A stretch of 64,000 nucleotides of DNA from Primulina eburnea (taxonomy: Eukaryota > Streptophyta > Magnoliopsida > Lamiales > Gesneriaceae): positions 45,588,342 through 45,652,341 of the forward strand of contig NC_133101.1 in assembly GCF_022965805.1 (NCBI RefSeq). Reading direction: 5' to 3'. Positions 10,377 through 20,195 of the stretch are shown piece after piece. Each line of letters begins with the position of its first letter. Within the stretch, counting starts at the first letter, position 1. The translations under genes were made by a program, and so were the position numbers. Under the pieces are notes generated by a model that worked only from the letters and a program-made list of their open reading frames with translations, made no database searches and was not told the origin of the DNA.

Positions 10377-11929
10377 TTAAATCTTACCGAATAACTCGGG
10401 ATATCGACTCTTCATCTCTGGCTCAGATTCCCACGTCACTTCCTCCTCCGAATGATTGAGCCATTTGACTTTCACTAGCTTGACCAGTTTGTTCCGAAGC
10501 TTTTTCTCCTGTCTGTCTAAAATTTGTACTGGTCTTTCCTCATAAGACAAGTTCGGAGTGAGCAGCAACGGTTCAAAGTTCAAGACATGCGATGGATTCG
10601 CCATATACTTCCTCAGCATAGAGACGTGAAACACGTTGTGTACTCCGGCCAGATTCGGCGAAAGAGCAACACGATAAGCTAATGTCCCAACTCTGTCGAG
10701 GATTTCAAATGGTCCAATGAATCTCGGACTGAGCTTTCCTTTTCTTCTCGAACCGCACGACACCTTTCATCGGTGCTATCTTCACGAAAACATGATCACC
10801 AACAGCAAACTCCAAATCTCTCCTTCTCTGATCCGCATAACTCTTCTATCTACTCTGAGCAGTCCTCATCCTATCACGGATCTTGACTACTACATAAGCA
10901 GCCTGCTGCACAATCTCCGGACCCAATTTTGCTCTCTCCCCTACTTCATCCCAATGAATAGGCGATCTACACTTACAACTGTACAGTGCTTCATATGGAG
11001 CCATACCTATAGACGACTGAAAAATGTTGTTCTAGGTAAACTCAACCAACGGTAGCTTTGATTCCCAACGCCTGGAGAAATCAAGAACACATGCACGAAG
11101 AAGATCCTCCAAAATCTGGATAACTCTCTCGGACTGACCATCTGTCTGTGGGTGAAAAGCCGTGCTAAACAACAACTTGGTACCCATAGCTGAATGTAGA
11201 CTCTTCCAAAATGATGAAGTGAATCTAGGATCTCGGTCAGACACTATAGAAACGGGAATACCATGAAGTCTGATGATCTCCCGGATATATAACTTTGCAT
11301 ACTGGATCATGGAGAAAGTCATCTTAATAGGCAAGAAATGGGCTGATTTCGTAAGACAATCACCCATATAGCATTCGACCCTCTGACTGACTTCGGTAAT
11401 CCGACAACGAAGTCCATGGTAACGTTTTCCCACTTCCACTCGGGAATAGGAAGAGGCTTGAGCATACCTGCTGGTCTCTGATGTTCCGCTTTCACTAGCT
11501 GACACGTCAGACACTCGGATACAAATCGTCTGATATCCCTCTTCATTCCTGGCCACCAATATAATAACTGCAGGTCTTTGTACATCTTCGTACTCCCAGG
11601 ATGAATAGAGTACGACGACATATGAGCCTCAGATAGAATATCCTCTCGAATAGAATCACCGCTAGGAACCCACATTCTGTCTCGATATCTCACAATACTG
11701 TCTCTAACTGTATACAAGATACTGCCCTTGGATTCATCTCTCTGCCTCCACTTTGCCAACTGCTCGTCTGCTAACTGTCCACTGCGAATACGGTCTAGAA
11801 GAGAAGACTGAACCGTCAAAGTAGATAGACGAGGAACTCTACCTCGAGGATATGTCTCTAGATCAAACCTCTGCATCTCAAACTGAAGAGGTCTCGAAAT
11901 CACCAAATGAGCCATCCCTGCGACTTTCC
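10377..11929 (-). pseudogene. pol: Integrase with C-terminal chromodomain (F)
   Basis: Integrase joins cDNA to the host chromosome. Read right to left, it has an HHCC zinc finger ([10 protein letters not shown] to CLTCQ), then the DDE core ([29 protein letters not shown]), then GPFEILDRVG and HVSMLRKY, and ends with the chromodomain-like LVKVKWLNHSEEEVTWE and YPELF. The frame shifts near 11375 and carries a stop after LPLVEFT (11032) and another break near 10780. The chromodomain ORF itself (10377-10763) is open. In chromoviruses this domain is thought to steer integration to particular chromatin. Confidence 0.9.
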
Positions 11930-12281
11930 TGCTGAACGCGTCTGCAACTACATTAGCTTTGCCAGGATGATAGCAAATGTCACAGTCATAGTCCTTCACT
12001 AGCTCCAACCAACGCCTCTGCCGTATATTCAACTCTTTCTGTGTAAATAAGTATTTGAGACTTTTGTGGTCGGTAAAGTTCTGGTACTTCTCTCTGTACA
12101 AATAATGCCTTCAAAACTTCAATGCAAATACTACGGCTGCCAACTCTAGATCATGAGTAGGATAATTCTTCTCATGAATCTTCAACTGACAAGAAGCATA
12201 TTCTATCACCTTCCCATGTTGCATCAATACTGCGCCAAACCCGAGTTTCGAAGCATCGGTATACAGAACAAAATCTCCGGG
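11930..12281 (-). pseudogene. pol: RNase H domain (F)
   Basis: Gypsy RNase H, in the same frame as the RT upstream and the integrase downstream. Motifs: [42 protein letters not shown]. In-frame stops at 12282 and near 12108 break it. Confidence 0.85.
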
Positions 12282-13418
12282 TCATGAAGGCATGGCGAAC
12301 ACTGGTGCTGAAATAAGATCTTGCTTCAATTTATCGAAGCTCTTCTGACATTCCTCGCTCCACGCATACTTAACATTCTTCTTTTTCAATGATGTGATTG
12401 GAACTGCGATGGAGGAGAATCCCCGAATAAACTTCCGATAGTATCCTGCTAGCCCAAGGAAACTACGGATCTCTGACGCATTTTGCGGCACAACCCAATC
12501 TCTGACGGCTGCAACTTTTGTTGGGTCTACCTCGACCCCACTGCTAGAAACGACGTAGACTAAGAACGCCGCCTTCTCTAACCAGAACTCGCACTTACTG
12601 AACTTCGCGAATAACTTTTGCTTTTGCAAGGTCTGCAGTACTGTGGTTAGATGTCTGATGTGATCCTCTTGATTCTTTGAGTAGACGAGAATATCGTCTA
12701 TGAATACTATCACGAACTGATCAAGATACGGCTGAAATATGGGAGTCATGAGATCCATTAAGATCGCTGGCGCATTCATCAAACCAATCGGCATCACAAA
12801 GAACTCGAAGTGTCCATAACAAGTCCTGAAATCAGTCTTGAGAACATCGGCGTCTTTCACTCTCAGCTGATGATAACCAGAACGCAGATCAATCTTGGAG
12901 AATACTGAAGCTCCCTGCAACTGATCAAATAAATCTTCAATCCTCGGGAGTGGGTATTTGTTTTTCACTGTAACTCTGTTCAACTCTTGGTAATCAATCC
13001 AAAGCCTCATCGAACCATCCTTTTTCTTCACAAACAAGACCGGTGCGCCCCATGGCGAAAAGCTCGGGCGAATTAACTCCTTGTCAAGAAGTTCCTGAAT
13101 CTGTTTCTTGAGTTCTGCCATCTCTGTCGGTGCTAATCGGTATGGTGCTTTTGATATCGGTGTGGTTCCTGGCATAAGCTCAATAGAAAATTCCACCTCT
13201 CGCACAGGTGGTAAACCAGAGACGTCATTAGGAAAAACGTCTAGAAAGTCCCGGACAATAGGAACATCGGATGCTGAATGTTTTGGTGTCTCGGGAATAG
13301 ATACAAAAGTAGCTAAAAATGCTCGACACCCTCGATGCATGAGTTTCCTAGCCTGGACATAAGGCATTATACGCGGTAAATTAAAATACATGTCTGGTTC
13401 GAATAAGAATTGTTCCAT
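12282..13418 (-). pseudogene. pol: Gypsy reverse transcriptase (F)
   Basis: An open 378-codon block. RT motifs: [18 protein letters not shown] (about 121-138), [25 protein letters not shown] (173-184), FIDD catalytic motif (239-242) and [11 protein letters not shown]. It continues upstream into the protease and downstream into RNase H through stop codons, so it is a fragment of a broken polyprotein rather than a separate gene. Some normally conserved residues look altered ([21 protein letters not shown]). Confidence 0.92.
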
Positions 13419-13429
13419 CCCAGGCGGTC

Positions 13430-13750
13430 CGACTAGAACAGATTTCCGCTAGAAATCAATCAAAACTCTGTTCCTCAATAGCCAGTCCATCCCTAGAATT
13501 ATATCAAATTCGGGCATCGGCAGAACGATAAGATCCGCATACACGAGATTACCATGAAGTTCAAGGTCTATATCTCAGATCACATTAGTAGCTGTCATCT
13601 CTTCTCCAGAAGGCAATGCTACTGAATACGCTATGTCTAGCCCAATCGTCTTGATCTTGAGAGAATTTGCAAAGGTTTCTGAAATGAATGAATGAGTAGA
13701 CCCTGAATCTATCAAGGCTTTCGTAGCTGAACCGGCTATAAAGATTCTCC
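13430..13750 (-). pseudogene. pol: Aspartic protease (F)
   Basis: The retroviral-type active site DSGSTHSF is present in ALIDSGSTHSFI (near 13695-13735), followed by the flap and ILGMDWL blocks typical of plant chromoviruses. Two in-frame stops (near 13575 and 13449) interrupt it. It would process the gag-pol polyprotein in an intact copy. Confidence 0.8.
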
Positions 13751-13945
13751 TTGAAAGATTGGAATATTATGCTAAACCTAATAGTTTTACAAGAACTAAG
13801 CTTATAGACATGCAAAGGTCAAAGTTTTTTTAACCTAAATTCCCGTAGCTAACACTGATTAGAACATGCAATCATATCATAAATTCTAAGTTCAAAATCT
13901 TAACCCAAAACATTAAACTTCAAATAAAATTTAAAGATTTAGGAT
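13751..13945 (-). other. AT-rich insert between gag and protease of F (possible intron)
   Basis: About 195 bp of AT-rich, stop-filled sequence separates the gag tail from the protease, where related elements usually read straight through. On the minus strand it begins CAG/GTATCC and ends TTTCAAG/GAG, compatible with splice sites. The frames on either side are already damaged, so phase cannot be tested. It may simply be an insertion. Confidence 0.3.
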
Positions 13946-14145
13946 ACCTGTCATGAGCATCGTCTCCGGGTTAGTCTCCGCAGCATGGAGAGCAAAACTC
14001 TGCTTTGGGTAGGCAGATTCTTCTGAGGGAAATTCTTCAATATGTGGTCAGTACTACCACATTTGTAACACTTTCCTGAACCATACATACAAGTTACAGC
14101 ATGACGACGTGAGCACTTGGCACAGACTGGATACTCCACTGTATC
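13946..14145 (-). pseudogene. gag: Gag zinc-knuckle remnant (F)
   Basis: Only the end of gag remains: a CX2CX4H knuckle (CYKCGSTDH) with the final cysteine changed to phenylalanine, then QSRVL. Everything upstream (most of gag, the PBS and the start of the LTR) is deleted. The join to LTR sequence contains short duplicated pieces. Confidence 0.75.
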
Positions 14146-15355
14146 CATTGAGGTACTGTCCAGTCCAAGGCCATGGGATCTTTGACCATACATACAAGTC
14201 CCAACATGACTTTCCTAACTCATTGAGGTACTGTCTAGTCCAAGGCCATGGGATAAAAGCGAACCAAGAACTCAAACCACCTCCTGAACCGCAACTCAAA
14301 TCTGCTGTCAGGAACAGAAATGGCAGCAGCAACTATAGTGCTTATTTTGATCAATTTATGAAACTAATGGCTATTGTGGCTTGCCCCAACAACCAGATAC
14401 TCTTACCTACTTCCTAAGGCATGTCTTTGACCAAGGCTAAGGGTTAAAAGCAAAACACAACCCAAGCAAATACCTAGGACAATTCAAAGTTTCTGCCGAT
14501 AGCACCCCTTTCTTCGTAGTGTGCTGAAATGAATTGTTTTACTGTCTTGTGTCGTTCCAGTGGTTATTTGATCGACCATGGCTCGATCTAGACATGATCG
14601 AGAGTTGTATGAACTATGGATATGGGCTAGAAGCCAACCATAATCCAAACAACAAAACAAAAACCGAAAGTGTACACTCACAGAAAATGAAGAAAACCGA
14701 AATGCACTTGTGTTGTTTTGGTGAAATTTTGATGGATCTGTGAACCAATCCTTGAAGGGTTGATTTGGTCACGTCATAGACCTGTTAAGGGAGGGTTCTA
14801 ACCATGGCTATAGTCCCTAGGACAGCCATGATTCGAACTCACTCCTTAACCTACTAAGAAAAAAAACGTGGTTCAATTCTGCACCCTTGGAAAAAGTTGC
14901 TGTCATTTCATTAATTGTGAGTGTATGGACGTAAACCAATGGGCTAAAAACACCCTAACACACTCTAAATCATGCCTACAAGCAGCCATGTATGCCTGGA
15001 ATCGAGCAACTCCCTATAACAACACAAAACACTAAAACGTGAAGCACATACCATTGGCTGAGAAGCTGTACATATTTTTTCAAGAGTTTTGCTGTCAAAA
15101 TGCGTTTTGTCACTTGATTTATGAACATATACTGATTTAAAATAGCTAATATAACTTGATTGCAGAACAAAGGAATAATATATACATGCCTGGAATTTGT
15201 TTTGACAAAAAACAAATCAATACGATGAATACGAGCGGCGGAACGGAGTTTGATTTCTTTTCTTGTTTTATGCAACTATCTCACGCCTCTAAGCTACAGA
15301 TTTTCTCTGATTATTCGTCACAGGGATGGAGAAGTGTTATGTAACGGAGGTGATG
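14146..15355 (-). repeat. 5' LTR of F, left part (continues at 52793)
   Basis: Collinear with the F 3' LTR from about 8265 onward, with the ~187-bp units complete. The LTR is split after TGATG (15351-15355) by Copia C and resumes with the same TGATG at 52793-52797. Chance ORFs at 14976-15344 are not genes. Confidence 0.88.
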
Positions 15356-15705
15356 TGTTGGAAACTAATTTCCAGTGTTTGAAAAAATATGAACCAACTG
15401 AGAATACGAACCAACTGATTGAGTAATCTGAACTCAGCAACTAATCGAGTAAACTGAACTCAGCAACTGAATCTAGTAAACTAATCTACGCAACTGAAAC
15501 ACAATTCAGTTATTCTCCTCACCAGCAAATCTGGAACACGTCAACCGACAAATATTACATTCAGCCGATCCTTCAACTAAACATGTCTCGGGAAAGAACA
15601 TTCAACTGACAAAGAGACATAGAAGACTGCAACAGAATATGAAACGCCGCACTTCAATCAATACAGCTTAGAACAACACATTTCGGCTAAATCAGTTAAG
15701 ACGAC
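15356..15705 (+). repeat. 5' LTR of C, first part
   Basis: The first 350 bp of the LTR, nearly identical to 51772 onward in the 3' LTR. It is interrupted after ACGAC (15701-15705) by element D and resumes at 29289 with the same five bases. Confidence 0.93.
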
Positions 15706-17092
15706 TGATCGAGCAAAACTTGCACAGTGAATAGTCCCAAAATTTATTTTATAAATGAAAGCTCGATTTAAATATCGCAAGTGCACGATAGTCAAGTTAT
15801 AATAAACGTAAGTGAATACGAGTATCGATCCACAAGGACTGCGTTACAATATTTTTATTTTGAAGTAAAACTCTTTAGCAACGATAGAATGATTTGATGA
15901 TTAAACTACTGTATATCAAATAACTAAATTAATTAAAATGCAAAGAAAACGTTTCAAAGAAAGCAATGATTAATTTGGATTAAAATCAAATGAGAAACGA
16001 ATCTGTTGGGAATTTTCAGTTCACCTACCACTCGTGTTTAAATAATTACACTCGACTTTTAATCATGCATTCGACGGAATTCCCTAGACTAATTAATATA
16101 CTCTGTCGAGCTATATTAATACTAATCATAAACATGCAGTAATCAAGTATCCTCAATTATTTAACAGTTCAAGATTGCATTACGTTCTATGGAGTCCACT
16201 AGCTTTCATCCGGGTGAATTATCGCTATCGACACGTATCCAATTCCGTATATCTACTAAAATTGTAAATCCGTGGTCTATACTATTCATCCTATTGTTAA
16301 TTATTCTATCGAAATCATTAACAACATGAAATAATCAAAGGAAGTTAGCTAGGCTTCGATTGAAACAAGAAAGAACAATAGCATAAACAAATCACTAATA
16401 AAACCGTCGATAAATAATGTTAAACAACGAGTACGGGGTAGGATCCCCTCAAATCCCAACAAATCTAGAGTTTAGCTACTAAAATTCATAATAAAAACCA
16501 ACAACAATCTAAGAATTAAAAACTGAATAATGAAAATACTAAAGATGACGACGGATGACAGCCACGACGCGTGGAAATCTCGAGGTCTTCGAAATCTCCT
16601 TTGCTCCTAGCCTTTTCTCCAAGAAAATATGATGAAAAAAATGATAAAGTCTGAAAAACGGCGCCCCTCTTGTGTTTTAGGTCTATGGTGTAGGATAGAG
16701 TCCATAAAAAATGAAACAAATCTTTTCAAATCTCGCGGCTCGCTAGAGCGGTCAAAAGTGTCCGCCCTAGCGAGAGGTTCTCGCAGAAAATTCCTCGGCC
16801 ATGTCCCTGGGTTCGCTGGGGAGGTCACTTTTGACCGCCCTAGCGAGACGCTTGCGCAACAATTCCTCGGCCAGACCAAAAAATTGACCGCCCTAGCGAG
16901 TCCTTCTCGATGCTTTGGCAAATATTCTCCCACTTTTTGGTTCAATTCCTACAAAATAACCACCAACTACACGAGATCAGTCATATGCTAAATAATGCTA
17001 GAAAAATGCTAAATTAAACTAAAACAAACTAATATGATGCATGAATGCGTCTCAAAACCAACACTAAAAACACGTAAAAACGAGTCCTATCA
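15706..17092 (-). repeat. 3' LTR of D
   Basis: 1387 bp, starting TGATCGAGC and ending GAGTCCTATCA on the plus strand. It contains GC-rich inverted words at about 16735-16900. ORFs at 16516-16991 are chance frames across these words. Confidence 0.93.
16735..16900. repeat. Hairpin words in D 3' LTR
   Basis: Inverted pairs of the CTCGCTAGGGCGGTCA / TGACCGCCCTAGCGAG type: a full pair at about 16738-16774, a second at about 16813-16850, and a third reduced to its right arm near 16885-16900. They match the array at 19684-20025 inside the same element. Confidence 0.8.
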
Positions 17093-18265
17093 CCCCCTCA
17101 TACTAACATTTTGCTCGCCCTCGAGTAAAATAGGTTAAAGCACGAGATACTAAACAAACTCAACAACCATAAAATTACTCAAACAAGAAATAACTAACAT
17201 AAGTAAATGTCAATGGTGAGTTAACAACCTTTATGTTCATGCCTCAGTTTACTTTGCCACTACCAATCATAATCAAGTCAAATCGCAACCGAATACTCAA
17301 ATAGATCAATAATCAAATCATGCGAGTCACTCAATTAACACTTCAATACAAGTCTCACTAGCATGCATCCCCGTGTCCATTTATCACTAGCCATAAATTG
17401 AACTTTATTCAACTTTTAAGTGCAGATAAGGGTGTCGAAAAGAAGGAAAATAAGCTCAAGTGGCTAAAAGTTAGGAGCACACCGATCATTTTCATTGTGC
17501 AATCGTCAAGACTTTTCGTCTGACTTTCCTCGTCTCCTTACATCTCCAACTTTTAGCCTAGGAATAGAATTTCATTCCTTTTATTTCGGCTCCCCCTCAC
17601 CTTACATCTCCTTCTTTCTTCTCTTTTTCTTTTTTTTTTAAATGCACAATTTTCACACATGTACTCCATAGGCTAAGAATATAATACTTTGGATTACAGC
17701 TGGTTAGGAGTATGACATTTTAATTCAGTGCATTGGAAAGGAGGTAAATGTAAAGTTCAAGGCAAATCAAATTTTCTCATTCAAGGTCCCAATTAGCGAC
17801 TTATTTTCACGGGTTTACATGCTAAATCAACTCATAAATGGTGCCTTTCAAGTTAACCACACAAAACTTTCAAATTTCACCATTATTCCTACCAAATTTT
17901 AGTCCCCACACATATGTGCTCAAAAAGTTCAAATTTTGTACCAAAATTCATGCTTTAACAATCAAGAGTACCATTCACGAAGTGACCCAATCAATATTTT
18001 TGTAAACTATCAATTCAACATCATCATTGGCTCATAAACTATGTGTTCTCACCATAAACGACACCAAACAAAAGAAATGCAACGAAATTAAACCAATTAA
18101 CTAAACGACCAAAACAATCTACCCCCCCTCATACTAGAGTTGTGCAATGCCCTCAGTGCACAAAACGAAACAAACACTAAAAACCAAAAAAACTCATGAA
18201 TGCAAATGCAACGACAGAATAAGCAAAAAGAATAAAAAGAAAGGGGAAACAGTAAACTCCCCTGG
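17093..18265. promoter_or_regulatory. D spacer with two polypurine-tract-like sites
   Basis: Noncoding sequence between the third ORF and the 3' LTR. On the minus strand the PPT TAGTATGAGGGGG touches the LTR at 17093-17105. A near-copy, TAGTATGAGGGGGGG, lies about 1 kb upstream at 18122-18136; both are preceded by a similar GAGGGC-containing stretch. Nothing else recognised. Confidence 0.65.
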
Positions 18266-19409
18266 TCAGAAATCATCTTCCTCGTCATGCTCAGGCGGTG
18301 GGACTCCCTCGTCAGCTGGTGGCGGCATAGGGTAATCGTACTGAAAATGGAAGGGTGGCGGGTATGCGGGTGGAGGTGGCTGGCCGGAAGTGTCGATGCC
18401 CAAATGAGATGAGATCCCATGCACCAGGTATTCGATGTTCTGAATGTGAGCTTGATTAACTGCCTGGTACTGGTTGTGATAAGTGGCCCAAGCGCCCAAT
18501 TCGTTGATGCGATCTCGCATGGCACGGCGGCATGGCTGCGGAGGTGGTGGTGCATGTCCTAAGGCCGGAGGTGGTTGAGCTGCTCCCCCATAATCGAAAA
18601 ATACCTCCTCGGGCAGCTCAGTCTTTTCCCCCTCTTCGCTCTATAAGAGCCTCATCAATGGCTCTCATCGGCGGTAACCACTCGTCATCATCTGCAAATA
18701 TCACCCCCGCTCGGGCACACAGCTCAGTCACTATCGTCGGAAAGTAAAAAGCCAAATTGCTGCTGTTTATACACATATTAAACTGTCCGAAAATGAGCTT
18801 GCCCACATCAATCACCATCCCAGTATAGATGGCATAAAGAACATCCGCCCGCTCGCGCTGCACATCACTCGTATGACCGACTGGCATCAATCTCTTAGAC
18901 AAAAACGCATACCACAATGCCACGTCCACTTTCAAAAATTTTTCAAGAAAAACCGTATACGTCCCCAGTTGTTTCCACGTGGTGCCCGGATAACAGAGTG
19001 TGCGAATAATCAAATCATAATCCGTGTTAAGCACCCACGTCTGAAACACTGAATCATCCACCAGAGGTAGACCCAACATGTCATTGATAGTATGGGAATC
19101 ATACGGGACTAGACGTCCCCTCACAAATGCCTTGTGCTCATTCCCCTCCGGAGCATTGGCATAAAATTCACGCACAACCAGAACCACTGCTGCGTTCGGT
19201 TGTGCCTCAAAGGCATTCCACCCTCTTTCTGCTACTAGGAACTCCGCAAAATGATGGATAATAGACGAGCTAAATCCTCGCTCAGGGATTGGTTTCCTAT
19301 GTAGTCTAGCATTTTCATATCTCTCCCTAGCATTATCATTCACAAACATAGACGGAGTGGACCGAGAGCTAGAAACACCATGAGTTACCTTAGATATTTT
19401 GGGTGCCAT
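18266..19409 (-). pseudogene. Third ORF of Athila element D (frameshifted)
   Basis: The start is taken as the ATG for MAPKIS at 19409. The frame runs about 264 codons to 18618. A one-base change in the GGGGG run near 18635 shifts it, and the continuation reads on to 18266 (ending DEEDDF). Recognisable blocks are REFYANAPE, NDMLGLP, ADVLYAIYTGM and LAFYFPTIVTEL; the tail is proline-rich. The pattern resembles what Pfam calls the putative plant transposon protein domain (from memory). It occupies the pol-distal position called env-like in Athila, but no signal peptide or membrane segment is evident. Function unknown. Confidence 0.75.
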
Positions 19410-19683
19410 GTAGAGAGTGGAGTGCACAAAGTATCCAACCATCGGAAAATTGTTGAAGGTCGCCGGAGAAGCTCGCCGGAATTTATGGAAGATGACTGGA
19501 GTTGAAAAAATTGTAGTCTAAATGCTTCCGGGTGGATTGCAGAAATAAAGATCGAGTCTTTGCCCTGAAAAATCAACAAATAAAGGTCTTTAGCACAAAA
19601 GAGCAAGGAAGGCGCCGATTATTTGAGGAGGAGGAGTAGGGTTCGAAGTGGGGAAGAAAGGGGAAAAAAAAAAATTTATAGTC
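19410..19683. other. Noncoding leader upstream of the D third ORF
   Basis: No coding sequence is recognised here. On the minus strand it lies between the hairpin array and the third-ORF start. A 73-codon ORF at 19385-19606 is a chance frame. Confidence 0.5.
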
Positions 19684-20025
19684 TGCGCGACTCGCTAGGG
19701 CGGTCAAAAGTGTCCGCCCTAGCGAGTGGTTTTCAGTGACAAATTATTTGAAACATATGAGTGCTCGCTAGGCGGTCAGTTTTGACCGCCCTAGCGAGGG
19801 GTTCTCGCCGAAAACTTATTTGAAAAATACGAGTTCTCGCTGGGGCGGTCACTTTGGACCGCCCGAGCAAGTGGTTCTCGCCATAAAACGATTTTTGTAA
19901 AAAATTTCGCTCGCGGGGGACGGTCAAAAGTGACCGCCCTAGCGAGGCGTTTTTGGCGACTATGTTTTTGAAAAAACGCGAGGGCTCGCTGGGGCGGTCA
20001 GTTTTGACCGCCCTAGCGAGAGATT
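19684..20025. repeat. Five-unit hairpin minisatellite in D
   Basis: Five units of about 72 bp, each with a left arm like CTCGCTAGGGCGGTCA, a short loop, and a right arm like TGACCGCCCTAGCGAG, followed by an A/T-rich spacer. The arms are near-perfect inverted repeats, so each unit could fold as a GC-rich hairpin in DNA or RNA. The loop occurs in both orientations (AAAAGTG in units 1 and 4, ACTTT or GTTTT in 2, 3 and 5). It lies between the pol stop and the third ORF. Confidence 0.9.
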
Positions 20026-20195
20026 CTCGAAAAAAAAGAAATAAATAAAAAAAATAAAAACAATGAATGCCATGCCATGCAACTACCTAAATGCAAATAA
20101 TGCGATTAATGAATAAAGGAAAAAGATAAAATCAACATAGGGAGTAGAAGTAGTTCTCAATTTACAGTCTAGAGCTCGCCTTTTCACCCATGTCC

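Noticed and set aside
19684..20025. Regular palindromic repeats with spacers, CRISPR-like at first sight
   Set aside because: Plant nuclear context, no cas genes, spacers are themselves similar, and the units match hairpins in the D LTRs.
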